DNA of 64,000 bases from Luidia sarsii. Taxonomy: Eukaryota > Echinodermata > Asteroidea > Paxillosida > Luidiidae. The stretch spans positions 1,045,045 through 1,109,044 of the forward strand of contig OX465103.1 in the NCBI GenBank assembly GCA_949987565.1. The letters are read 5' to 3'. The notes under the pieces were generated by a model. That model was not told the origin of the DNA. It worked only from the letters and a program-made list of their open reading frames with translations, and did not search any database. The stretch's first letter is position 1; each line of letters begins with the position of its first letter. The position numbers were made by a program, and so were the translations under genes. Of the stretch, positions 1 through 9,629 are shown in pieces.

Positions 1-179
1 AAAGGACTACAGGATCGAAAGGACCATTTGGGTGAATTCTAAATTTCTACTATCCAATTTTACTCTATAAATACACTGATTTATATATTTGAAGTCAGTA
101 AAATAAAAGCATAAACAGTTTCTGTTAATCATTTGTGTGTTTATTTGACCCCCGAAAAATGCCTCCCCCCCGTTGCAGT

Positions 180-375
180 TTTGGTTGTAGATCAAATTCC
201 CCGATGTGAACGTAGGCACAGGAAAAGGGTCTCGCGAAATGACGTCTGGGCTCCAGACAAGGCCGCAGCGCCTATGCAGCACCGCGTAATGTGCGACACG
301 GGGCATACACGAACGGACGACACAAGAAGTGGTCGTACAGTTCGGCCACGCGACGCGGATCGCGTCAATTAAGCC
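180..375. promoter_or_regulatory. CpG-rich patch, possible regulatory or decayed exon sequence
   Basis: This ~200-bp stretch is visibly richer in CG dinucleotides (CGCGAAATGACG, GCGACGCGGATCGCG and similar) than the AT-rich sequence either side. It lies open in frames on both strands, which is expected of CpG-rich sequence. I recognise no protein in it. It could be a distal promoter or part of an unrecognised exon; low confidence. Confidence 0.25.
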
Positions 376-1439
376 TAGACCCATACTCGACTTTGTGAGG
401 TAAAACATGAAGACCACCTTTAGCTTGATCACTTAGATATTATTTTACAATATTCACCGGACTCGGAGCCCCGTCCCGTTTACGTTACGAGTTCAGTCCG
501 TACATGCCTTATGTCCAGCATAGGCTGGCCTGACAAGTAACGTTACTCATGTCTCTTGCGATTGAGCCAAAACAAAACCGATCAAACTTACCCTGATATT
601 TCCGCGTTTGGCGATCGGTTGGAAACAAGAAATAGAGGACTCACACAATCCTTGGTAGTTTAACTGCACGTAGCTGCAACACACCAAGTTAGCATGACCA
701 AAAAACTGTAGTTATGGGCCAAAAGGTCACGGGGGTTCGTTCGCCTACTTTTGTACACAAACATATGGCTTTTTGCACGTTGCGCAATGCATCAAGGCAA
801 ACATGTGCCTCGATGTATTTCACGCCCCCCCCCCCGCGTAGAAATATGGTAATTAGGTTCAAAATCCATCGGCGGAGCCGTCAATGTTTGAGTGGAGATT
901 TCTCGAGAAATACAGCATCCCAGACCGTCAGATTTCAACATGAGGATTCTATCATTACCATCTACAAACTGTGTAAATTTGAAGGAAATCTGTGGACATC
1001 GATGTTTTCCGATCTTCCCAATATTGTTCAGCGGTCTTCGTGTTCATGGGGAAGGAATCGCTGGTTTGTTTTGTTGTATACCTATTGAAAGCATTCACCT
1101 TTGTAGGCACCGTGTTTGGGAACTCAGGATGTAAGCTAGGAAAGTGGATCGTAAATCAGGCATTCTGTGAATCATATAACTATAGGTCTCTAACTATAGT
1201 GCCGCTGTGGTCTTGGGTAAGCTTGAGGAGTAGGCCTATGTGGAGACATTTTTAACTAATTAGTCCTCTAGAAACACCGGCTTCGTTTGCCTCCTTCCCT
1301 TTATGTTGGCTTTGTCTCCATAATCCTTCATAGCTTTTAAGGTCGGCAAGGTTGACGCAAACCGAGTCGACGAAGTTGTCTGTTCATGAGGGCACAGAAA
1401 GAGAGACTGAAGAGGGGGGGGGGGTCTTAATTGCCTGCC

Positions 1440-1760
1440 GAAGGTGCCGACTAAATCAAAGATGCCGCCATTAAGACGCAGACAATTAGCTAATGAGGTA
1501 AAGACTGCCTCTTTGAGAGGCCGCCGTCACGGTGATTAGATCCACCTAACCCGTTTGGTCAATTGCACAGAGAGGCAACTCATACAGACCGCCGACCGGT
1601 TTCAAGAGCCACAACTGACACCGAAAACCGCAAGTGGACTCCCTGGCAAGAGGCGCCCACACAGAATTGGGCGTTTACAGTTCACCCACTGATGACACTA
1701 AACAAAAGATGGAACCAAATAAAAGTCACCCGATTTCTATAGGGGGCCTATACAAAGCGA
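1440..1760. promoter_or_regulatory. Candidate conserved non-coding block
   Basis: Unique, compositionally balanced sequence with clustered homeodomain-type cores (ACAATTAGCTAATGAGG near 1480, GTGATTAGATCC near 1532) and no match to any repeat family in this window. It sits ~450-750 bp upstream of the first coding exon. The enhancer role is inference from motif density alone. Confidence 0.25.
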
Positions 1761-2039
1761 TTAACCGCGCATTGTTGTGAGAAAAATTAGTGACAGTGAG
1801 GTCGGACAATCGCAGTCACTCCTCCACACTCAATTCTTCCTCAATCCTTCCTGGTTTAACAAAAAGCCCCAAAAAGAATGGTCTTCCCCAAACCAGGAAG
1901 CAGGATTTCATGATAAATAATTATGTACTCGTCGGAAATCGTTTTTTTTTTTTTTACACAACTTTCGAACTTTTAATTGATATGGCACTACTTAATTGGC
2001 GAGAGAGCACTGGCTGGTAGTGGTAAAAAGTTACGTAAA

Positions 2040-2206
2040 ATCCCTCCGCGCGGTAAGGCGGCTTGTTTATCAAAATGGCGACCCGCTGTGATCGTTCACC
2101 TCACCGCCACGCCGAAAATTGAATTTCTTACGATTGCTGAGTGGTTAAGTGAATCAGAGGAAATCGGTTGGACTCACGTGAGCCGTCTTTGCACCAACTG
2201 TCAACC
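2040..2206 (+). promoter_or_regulatory. Probable 5' leader / core promoter region of the prickle-like gene
   Basis: This block is GC- and CpG-richer than its surroundings and immediately precedes the chosen start codon at 2207. It contains a YY1-like word, CAAAATGGCGACC (2071-2083); YY1 sites of this type often lie just downstream of transcription starts. A donor-like CG/GTAAGG at 2051-2058 could serve an alternative non-coding exon. No TATA box is obvious at a fixed spacing. An in-frame TGA at 2150-2152 with no ATG between it and 2207 supports 2207 as the first usable start in that frame. Confidence 0.4.
2075..2122 (+). CDS. Small upstream ORF (15 codons) in the probable 5' leader
   Basis: An ATG embedded in the YY1-like word opens a frame of 15 codons (reads MATRCDRSPHRHAEN) and stops at TGA 2120-2122, 84 bp before the main start. 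If transcription begins upstream of 2075 it would act as an upstream ORF and could lower translation of the main frame. If the start site is at or after the YY1-like word, it is not transcribed as an ORF. Nothing suggests a functional peptide. Confidence 0.3.
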   Translation: MATRCDRSPHRHAEN

Positions 2207-2257
2207 ATGTTGCTCAGGACTGGAAGTGGCGGTCGGAAGAAGGACAAAAAGGACCCG
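2207..2257 (+). CDS. prickle: Prickle-like PET/LIM protein, first coding exon
   Basis: Seventeen codons read MLLRTGSGGRKKDKKDP and end in phase 0 at CCG followed by the strong donor GTAAGA (2258-2263). The ATG has an adequate context (TCAACCATGT) and is preceded in frame by TGA at 2150. The basic, Gly/Arg/Lys-rich leader resembles the N-terminus of long vertebrate Prickle isoforms, which also begin M-x-x-R-x-G-S followed by basic residues. Spliced to 4059, the frame continues without interruption into a conserved Cys motif, and this is the main evidence that the exon is real. Prickle acts with Van Gogh/Strabismus at the cell cortex in planar cell polarity. That role is known for the family; only the N-terminus is visible here. 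Testin/LMCD1 are the alternatives. Confidence 0.65.
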
Positions 2258-2387
2258 GTAAGACTTGTTGTCGGTGCTTTCCAACATAACAACGCACGCT
2301 GTGTATTAACTATTGTGTAAGTGCGTGGAGGCCTACGGTACGGGCCATGACTGACACTGACACTTTGACAGTTTGTAAAGTTAATAA

Positions 2388-2519
2388 TACAAAAACTGTT
2401 GCAAACTGCTCACTGACTAAGATGACCTGCAATACATCAATCTCAAAAGTAAGAGGGTCTGATGTTTCGATCCTAGCAGGACCTTTCTCAAAGGCAAAGT
2501 GACAAGGATATACACAGAC
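2388..2519 (-). repeat. Interspersed repeat family A copy (GAAACGTC family)
   Basis: Read on the minus strand, this copy has the family order: CTTTGAGAAAGGTCCTGC, a TAGGATCGAAACATC variant, CCTCTTAC, a linker, CATCTTAGTCAGTGAGCAG, then TTGCAACAG. It is one of the longer copies and keeps all three blocks. It lies inside intron 1 of the prickle-like gene. Confidence 0.75.
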
Positions 2520-2771
2520 AGTCAGGGGAAGGAAAGTCATGACAAAAGGGAAGGGAGTGGGATGCGGTTTGACAGAAACTGCTCGGCCACCCTACGGCGA
2601 TCGGTATGAGCCAAACCATCCTATCCAATCCATATCAGAAGGCTAATTCCTGCTGGGAGATCAATCTCAGTCAAGTGATCCATACTTTGGTTCCAATCTG
2701 ATCCTGAGTTGAGTAAAAAAATAGCCTCCGTTGTGACAGTTATCTCATCTGTGGTGAATATTCTAGGCCTA

Positions 2772-3074
2772 CACTACAGTTAGTCCGAGTAACTTGGACC
2801 CTTACAATCACCCTTTTTGAAAATTTTGAGGTTTCGGGCGATGTAGGGTCCAAGGAAAACTGCTCGGAAACCCGATAAACTAACCATGTGTTCGACTCCA
2901 TGACTACCCCCGACCAAAACCCCCAGATTTTACCCCGAAAAAACCTGTGAAACTGTCCCACGCACCCATCTTTGGATAAGTGAGAATCATCGATTTCAAT
3001 ACATCGCCCGAAACCTCAATTTTTTTTAAAAAGGGCGATTGTAAGGGTCCAAGTTACTCGGACTACACTACAGT
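2772..3074. mobile_element. Non-autonomous TIR element (285 bp) with 9-bp target-site duplication
   Basis: The element spans 2781-3065. Its ends are long terminal inverted repeats (2781-2845 and 3000-3065, 65 and 66 bp, one indel and a few substitutions). The first 29 bp, starting TAGTCCGAGTAACTTGG, are identical in both arms. It is flanked by a perfect 9-bp direct repeat, CACTACAGT (2772-2780 and 3066-3074). The ~154-bp interior has no meaningful open frame. Long TIRs with a 9-bp duplication are typical of Mutator-like non-autonomous elements; 8-9 bp also fits Merlin or hAT. The superfamily assignment is inference; the structure itself is read directly. Confidence 0.85.
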
Positions 3075-4058
3075 GTACATGTACTTCGAAACTTAATCAT
3101 ACTACTGAGTACTGTACCATGACTACTTATACATGTACTGTTATACTTATACTGTTATAGTACTACTTGTACTACTGTAAGTACTAGGCTTTGTTGGAGT
3201 TACCATTGAGGAGTGACTAGTTACATGTATAGGCACATTTCCATTGCTGCTTAAAAATATATATAATTGACAAAAATCATCAAAATTATTATTAAACATT
3301 TAAATTAAAAATAGGCCTAATACAAAATTTGAAAATAATCATGGCTGCAGTAATTACTGTGTTTGTGTTACTCCTTTAAAAAAAAAAAATGCGAGTAGGC
3401 CAGTGCCCTGTTGTATTCAACTTCAAGCAGTAACTACATACATGTACATGTAACTTGTAAACTGTGTAAATATGTTTTTAAAAAAGGAGTACTTATTTAA
3501 ACCACACACCTGGATCTGCCAGCGTGTTGTGACATCATCGGTATACCTGTTCCCTTTTGAATAAAAGATGGCCGTCTCCTTTCAGCCCGTCGGATGAGAG
3601 AGACCTCTTCTCGATCAACTGAGGGGAAATTTCCAGTGAAATTTTTCTTTGCCATTTTTCATAAAATATGAAATTTTACACCACCGCAATGAACAGCCCT
3701 TTCCTCTATTTTTATAAAATTTATTTTTATTTTCAAAATTCTAGAGTGCCTGATCTTGTTGTCAGTGTACAACTGAATGCTTGTTTTTAGATGCCTGTGA
3801 TATTATAATGAGTAAGATAAATATGACCTAAGCCTTCATTTCGTAAACGGCCATAGAAATCTAACGTAGCTCCATATAAGTACGTGTACCGGGTACTTGC
3901 AACAGGTCAGTGCCCTGAACAATGAACACCTTGAGTTTGTTGAAGTCCGTCCTGAATTTTTATTAACCCTCATAATTCTGGAGGATCTCACGCGCTTTTA
4001 TGGACAAGAACGTGATGTGAGGATTTATTCGTTGTTGTTTTAATTGGTTGCTTCTCAG

Positions 4059-4144
4059 CACGGACCGGGCCACGACACGGACCGCGGAAGGCCATGCATG
4101 AAGTGCGGAGATCAATGCCCAGGCCTCGCCCTGCACTACTGGCG
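4059..4144 (+). CDS. prickle: Prickle-like PET/LIM protein, second coding exon (Cys-rich N-terminal motif)
   Basis: 86 nt between the acceptor TTGCTTCTCAG and the donor CG/GTAAGT. In the frame carried over from exon 1 it reads HGPGHDTDRGR, then PCMKCGDQCPGLALHYWR, the last Arg codon being split (CG plus one base). The pattern D-x-D-R-G-x-P-C-x-x-C-x-x-x-C-P-G-x-x-L-H-x-W-R is the zinc-binding-like segment found N-terminal to the PET domain in Prickle (closest), Testin and LMCD1. The next residues in these families are K-I-C-x-x-C-x-C, so exon 3 should begin by completing Arg and then encode Lys-Ile/Val-Cys. No such exon was found downstream. The PET and three LIM domains are therefore outside the window or unrecognised. 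The gene is 5'-partial in this window. Confidence 0.8.
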
Positions 4145-4837
4145 GTAAGTCAAGAGCTCCCTACAACCCATCCCCCCATCGCCCCTCTCTTCACCCTCGG
4201 AAAAAGCAAATGGAAAAGTGTCCACGGGGACCAATTTTAGGACGAGGGACATTTGCATTGTAAAAACAGAACCATTTCACGCAGGCTGGACGGCTGAACG
4301 CTTCGGTGGCTAGCGATGAATTTGGAGGAGGGACTGTCTGAGTGCGGGCCGCATATTGCTGGTTGTAATTTGAGCAACGGCTCTAGGCAGCGTGCTTACA
4401 GTGTGAGCTGAACGATTGAAAGCCGTGAAATGGCTTGGTTGATCCCAGGGGCCTACTGAATACGGCCCATCTCCCAATTGGTCGCAGGCAAGCATTGGAC
4501 GAGTGTCACAGCTTAGAATAGTGTAGAACCTTTCTGTGTGCTCCTGTACTTCAGCACTGTGTTATATCCACATGTTTGGCAAATTTTTCTGATGATTAAA
4601 TCATTCTATTGTCGAATCACTGTTAAATTCACTATTTGCTGTAAACTCTGCCATATTCTTGATTTGCAAGATAATATACATTTAAAGTGTTTTGACTTTA
4701 ACAAGAAAATTAAACACACAGTAAAGAAGGAAAGCATATCTAATTCAGATTGTTTGGTTAAAACAGTTGGTGAAATTATCCAAGACAATTTATCTGGACT
4801 GGGACTAAAACGGAGACATCTGGTTGAATGTCCATGT

Positions 4838-4910
4838 ACCACAGTGCTGGTATGTTTAACCATTGATTTGTGTTTCAAGTCCCGGTCCAGTCAAACGTGA
4901 CTCGCTAATT
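4838..4910 (+). repeat. tRNA-derived SINE-like copy, partial
   Basis: The segment AGTGCTGGTATGTTTAACC, a B-box-like TTTCAAGTCCC and the body start GGTCCAGTCAAA align with the same parts of the copies at 9508, 5600 (reverse) and 33525 (reverse). It is truncated after CAGTCAAA. The open frame at 4538-4900 that runs into this copy is thus unlikely to be a gene. Confidence 0.6.
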
Positions 4911-5599
4911 CCATAGCACACAAAAAATGGAGAGAACAATGACCTCAAGCTGCTTGTAAGGTCAGATCTCTGAATGTACACAAGACATTTCCGGCCTGTC
5001 TCAGGGGATAATGTTGTGGGGGGGGGGGGAGTGGGTGAAATTATTCACAGGAAACTGTGGCTTAGTGTGGAATGTTGATTCATAATAGTAATAGTCTTGA
5101 TCAATTAGATGCGATGACCCAGGGACAGAGTCTTGAAGCTGCCGGAGTGGCCAGTGTGGTCCATCCATCCCCACCCCCTCCTCAACCCCCTCACCCCCAG
5201 CCCCACCCTCACTCTGTATGCCGTCATGAGGCCATCCAATCCCGTGCCTCTGATACAGTTAGGGTAGGCAGGATGGTACATGCACCACTGCGGTCACGGA
5301 TCCCATGAGTCAATTAGAAGCGCTGTAGAGCGAGTTGGCGCTCAACACTACGGCAGGACTTGATTTAAGAGGTGGGATTCCTAGCAACCTTGACAGCTGA
5401 AAACAAAGTAAAACAAGAAACGATACACAGCCTCGTAAATAGTGCGTGCTAAATTTCACATGCAGCATCAGCTTGGGACGACTAATCCGAATAATTTGTG
5501 GAGTCTCTGGGGCAGTGTGGAGCAAGCCACGATGGATAATACCATGCCAAAGGGTTGGCGGGTTCTCTCACTTTCCCATCTGAGATATTAAAAAATTTG

Positions 5600-5790
5600 T
5601 AACAAAGGAAAAATTGACTGGGAACTTTTCAAACAATTGACAAATTGGGAAAGAAAACTTTGCCTGGGCTCTCAACACCATTGGATTAACCTACCACCGC
5701 TCTTCTATCTGAGCTATCCAGCCCTTAGATGATGGCCTTTCCTAATAGTCAACTAGTCTTTGCTGGGGTGGGGGTACCAGTCAGAAGCAA
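5600..5790 (-). mobile_element. tRNA-derived SINE-like element
   Basis: Read on the minus strand: a 5' flank GCAAAGACTAGTTGACTATT, GGCCATCATCTAAGGG, a tRNA-like head GGATAGCTCAGATAGAAGAGC (A-box TAGCTCAGATA) in which GGGCT can pair with AGCCC, a decayed B-box, and a body with AAAGTTTTCTTTCCCAATTT and ending AAAAGTTCCCAGTC. The same modules in the same order recur at 33525-33672. RNA polymerase III SINEs with tRNA heads are known in echinoderms; no name is assigned. Confidence 0.65.
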
Positions 5791-5865
5791 TTCAACTGCC
5801 CTATCAAATTTTGTAGTTATCGGAAATCTCTCGGGACAAAATTCTCAAACATTTTGGAGGGGCCT

Positions 5866-5925
5866 TACGTTTTGATCCTCGCAGGACCTTTCTCAGAGGC
5901 AGAATGACAAGGACAAAACAAGTCG
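5866..5925 (-). repeat. Family A copy, partial
   Basis: On the minus strand it reads CTTGTCATTCTGCCTCTGAG, AAAGGTCCTGCGAGGATCAA, AACGTAA. It keeps the double-hairpin block plus the upstream extension TTGTCATTCTGCC also seen at 14104, but lacks the downstream linker. Confidence 0.65.
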
Positions 5926-6056
5926 GACGAGAAAGAGGGATAGAGACTCAAATAACAAAGGACAGATGGCTGGTACTGGTAGGATGGGATCAAAGGGAAG
6001 GGCAGGGGGTACGGTAGAGATTAGGTAGTAGAGGAGGAAAGGTCATGTTCAAATTT

Positions 6057-6115
6057 GGTTTTTGCATTTTGGTCATTTTCGTCGATAAGCAGTTTGCAAC
6101 ATTTGTACACAAATT
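6057..6115 (+). repeat. Family A tail block
   Basis: Contains TTGCATTTTGGTCATTTTC, then a diverged GTCGATAAGCAGTTTGC, AACATTTGTA, which is the tail half of family A. The hairpin half is absent here. A separate hairpin-half copy lies ~140 bp upstream in the opposite orientation. Confidence 0.6.
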
Positions 6116-6119
6116 TCTC

Positions 6120-7860
6120 ATCAGTTGATTGGGCAATCACACACTTTCAGTTTTCACGAGGCTTTGTCAACTGCTTATTATCAGAAATTTCACATTCCAG
6201 TAGGGACAAGAAGCAGAGAAAACACGAGTGATAATGGCTGGTGTGAATGTGGGGAATGCCGTGAAGATTGGACGGCCTGATCGGGGTCAAGATAACCGTT
6301 AGTCCGCACGGTTGTTTGTCTAACAAATGGTGGGCCCAACCAGGTGTGCCCTAGCAGAAAGGGGTTTGTCCTTTGAGCGCCCATGTACAGTTGTCACAAG
6401 ATTGAATGGATATCTGATGGGAGCAAGGAGGGCCGATGTAACAAGAATGATTTAGCGCAGGCACAGTAAGTGTGCGCCATTGTGCCAACACAGCGGCACA
6501 GAAGGTGCTTTTGTACCACCGAGCGCTTGCGTTAGCAGCGAGGGAATAAATGGCGTTACCCACTGACCCGGAACTGACCCTGACTTGGTGTGGCAAGGCT
6601 GGATAGCCCCGGGGGAGGGGAGGGACTTTCTGTTTAATCAAATCTGGTTGCTGGTAGGATTACAAATTGGTACGATTGTAATCATCAGTAAAAAAAAGTG
6701 TATAGCCTATATGGGTAGGGGGTTAGGGTTAAAGAAGGAATTTGCAGTGCATTGCACACCATATGTCCATTGGCAGATATTTAATTACCGACTGTACAGG
6801 TAGGTTGTGCCACTGTTTAAAAAATATTGTTAGTTTGGACAAATTGCAATTTGGGTACAGCTGTTCTGAAATGCATTTCAATGATACCCCAGATGAAGTT
6901 ACGTGTATTTAAAAAGCTTGATTTTGAGAGTTTGGAATAATGCATGCCTGATGCTGCTGAAATGATAAATTTTTGATTCGTCAACAAAATAAAATTATGA
7001 CTACAAATTGAATTTCCTTGCATTGTATTCTCATTCTTTGCGAGAACAAAGCCCGATGCACGCGAGCCCCAGCTCATCCGGGGTTTGGGTTGTGGGGTAT
7101 CGATTGCTTTTTTATGTCCCAGAACCAAGGTGAACAGCGCCACTTCTCGTTGTCCACAGCCAACAAGGGTAAGGAGGGAACCGCTGGTCCTTGTTCGGCT
7201 GAATCGATCAAATTGAAGTCCGTGGCATGAAACCAGTCAGCTGGAAGCTTGGAAACACAGACCAGTGTGAAGTCGGCACAACCCAAGGCCAACTGTATTG
7301 ACAATTGCACAGAAGTGCTGGGACTACATGTATTTGCCATTGTCAGTGATGTCTGGTGTGGAATTTTTTTTTTTTCACAACCGAAACCAGCAAGCTATGG
7401 AAATGATATTGTCTCATTTCTTACACTTCAGCTACAGTGGTACAGAGTCCCATCTTGTGAATAAATATTGTGTGTATTTGTTAGGACCAGTACTGTACGT
7501 TGGAATATAATATATACAATGTACATACCAGTGCAGTGCAGCATGCACTATAATTGTTAACCAGTCATTGGTTTTCACCAAACTTGTTGTAAGTTAGGAT
7601 TGGTCGCGAACCCATGAGCAATGCACAGAAACCACACGGTGTATCACAACTTACGCTGGGTTATCCATCGTAAGTCGTGTAATGATGCATCGTTACGGCT
7701 CTTTGAATTCAAGACCAGGGCACCAGGGCTTGCCTCTGATCGTTGACCCTTGTTCTTGTGGCCGGATGCATTTGTAGGCCATTGAAGCACATCTTCAGAG
7801 GGCATCAACAGGGTCTTTGATGGCCCAGAACTGGTTAAGAATGCTTCAAATTTAAGATTG
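6120..7860. other. Unique intronic sequence, nothing recognised
   Basis: Mixed-composition sequence with no repeat array or credible exon. Short open frames on both strands (for example 6817-7143 minus, 7074-7340 minus) have no family resemblance. A T/C-rich patch lies at 7362-7376. Confidence 0.4.
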
Positions 7861-7867
7861 CTTCCTC

Positions 7868-7932
7868 TTCCTCCCTTGAGAAAGGTTCTGCAATTGGTCA
7901 TTTTAGACAGTAAGCAGTTTACAAAATAAGTG
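7868..7932 (+). repeat. Family A copy with internal deletion
   Basis: CCCTTGAGAAAGGTTCTGC is joined directly to AATTGGTCATTTTAGACAG and TAAGCAGTTTACAAA. The GATCGAAACGTC block and linker are missing, so the hairpin and tail modules are fused. Confidence 0.6.
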
Positions 7933-7950
7933 CAAAGTTAAGGAGTAGGA

Positions 7951-8095
7951 GTGGGCAGAGTACATACTACCCGAAACGTTGAGTTAATGGCTTTTTTCAA
8001 AGCCACACTCCTTCTCGAAAGAGAAGTGTTAGGCCTGCATACTGTAGTGTCACCGCAAACTTTCCACTTAGTATTTTTACCATGCAAACCTAGTG
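7951..8095 (-). repeat. Interspersed repeat family C copy (GTTTGCGGTGACAC family)
   Basis: On the minus strand this reads GGTTTGCATGGTAAAAATAC, TAAGTGGAAAGTTTGCGGTG, ACACTACAG, then later AACGTTTCGGGTAGTATG and TACTCTGCCC. The same blocks occur at 45528-45660 and 61497-61550 (plus) and 51440-51500 (minus). Its function is unknown. Like family A it carries a conserved AACGTTTC / GAAACGTT word. Confidence 0.65.
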
Positions 8096-8229
8096 AATTC
8101 AGTTTGCAAAATGTTGACCAGTACATATGTTTCCTCTACAGTTCTTGGCTGGCCACTGGACCTACGCTTCCAAGTGGCCTGAGGCCATTTTTAGTGGCCA
8201 CTAGCCGTTTGGTCACTGATGACTGATAC

Positions 8230-9500
8230 ATTTGTAGCCTCAAAGTTTGTCTGAGAATCAGTTCCTTTAAATGTCTACGTCTACATGTTTACGCCGGCTG
8301 TAGTCCCACCAGCTTGGCCGTGAACAATTACAGACAGTTCCTTCTGGGTCTTGTTGCGCAAAACTTCTCTGTGTACGTCTAATCCCTGTAAACACAATAG
8401 GTTTGGAACCTTTTGAAATCTACCGCCGGGGCATCGACGCAGAAATTACATGTTCAATTGTAGATATGCACCTGGTCCTGATAGCTTGTACAATAATATT
8501 GTATGTTCACTGCATGTCCGTGTCTGTGCACACTGAATCATGAGTACATGCTGTAGCATCATTCCCAGCCACCTTCTTGTTGAGAACTACATGTACATTG
8601 ACAGATACAGATCTACATGTATTGATGCATCGGTTGAAAAGCTCAGAACCTCACATTATTGGTGAGCACTGTGTTTCCTTAAATACCTTTCTTGTCACTT
8701 TCTGCATCTTATTTTCTTAGTCATAGTGTTAAGCATCTTTTCTACTGTCTGTGCATATAACATATTCAGGGGTCGAGATATCCACTAGACCTAGGACTGA
8801 GTTTAGTGATTACAGCGTCGGTCTAGTGCTGAGTGTGACCATGGAGGAATAAGGGGGGGTGTGACTGCCCAGGACTGGCTGTCTTTTTTTTTTTTTCTTG
8901 CACCATGAAGAAAATGGCGACCAAATGCATGTGTGTACACTGTGTATGATGTATAACTTTGACTTCAACCTGTACAAGTAAAAAGCATTTTCTCATGGTA
9001 TTCCCTTCACTGCGTGCAAAATTTGTGTGTTTTTTTTATTAGTAATGGCACAGGTCTTGTACAAAATAATTGAGAGAGATCCTAGTGGTATTACCCTCAA
9101 CCTCTTTGAGATTTCAATTTGGACTCAGTACATTACTATGCACACCCTCCTCTCTCTAGTCAAAGTATGAACACCATTGACTGTGGCAAAGATTTCTGTT
9201 TACTCTGCCGATATAAGAGAAATTCAACCTGGATGTTTGCGCCAAGGCATATTTGCACGTAGTGGAAAAACAAACACTCGTGGCCTGGTATTTTCATTGC
9301 TTTACCAAACACTATTGTCACCGAGTGTAATCTGAAGAGAGCCACAAAAAAAGTAGTTCCGGCAGTTGGCCAACCAGTGTCCATGTACTGTACCAGCACT
9401 TGTACATGAACTCCCAGTGACTTTGTGCACGGGGATAATTATTGTATTAATTGACTTTCTGAGCTCATAAAGCATAATTGTATCCACAAAATGTCAATAA
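8230..9500. other. Unique intronic sequence, nothing recognised
   Basis: AT-leaning sequence with scattered TACATGTA words (8465-8640), a T run at 8886-8897 and a T run near 9031. No exon, RNA gene or array is supported. Confidence 0.4.
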
Positions 9501-9507
9501 TCTCCAA

Positions 9508-9625
9508 TAGATATACCACTCAAGAGACAAGATACATGATTTTGAAACACTGGTCTCAGATTTAAGTCCCGGTCCAGTCAAAGTTTTCTTTGCCAATTTT
9601 TTCAATTTGAAAACATATTCACTGA
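9508..9625 (+). mobile_element. tRNA-derived SINE-like element, diverged head
   Basis: A degraded tRNA-like head (GATATACCACTCAAGAGACA) is followed by a B-box-like GATTTAAGTCCC and the well-preserved body CGGTCCAGTCAAAGTTTTC, TTTGCCAATTTTTTCAATTTG. This body allows the partial copies at 4838 and 33525 to be aligned. Confidence 0.6.
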
Positions 9626-9629
9626 ACTG

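Larger units (their letters stand above)
1..2039. other. Region upstream of the prickle-like gene
   Basis: No coding gene is supported here. Open frames occur on both strands (for example 7-432 minus and 714-1088 plus), but they show no recognisable domain. Short homopolymers (C run near 824-835, G run near 1417-1426, T run near 1941-1953) interrupt otherwise unique sequence. It precedes the first coding exon at 2207 and so may hold proximal regulatory DNA. This is inferred from position only. Confidence 0.5.
2258..4058 (+). other. prickle: Intron 1 of the prickle-like gene
   Basis: The intron starts GTAAGA and ends with a polypyrimidine-biased acceptor, GGTTGCTTCTCAG, just before 4059. It splices a phase-0 codon boundary. 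It contains a family A repeat copy (2388-2519) and an inverted-repeat transposable element (2781-3065). The remainder, 3080-4050, is AT-rich unique sequence with a short run of TACT/TACATG words (3075-3185). I see no gene in it. Confidence 0.6.

Noticed and set aside
4538..4900. 120-codon plus-strand frame
   Set aside because: Looks varied, but it ends in a SINE-like copy, has no domain and a poor start context, and a competing frame is open on the other strand.
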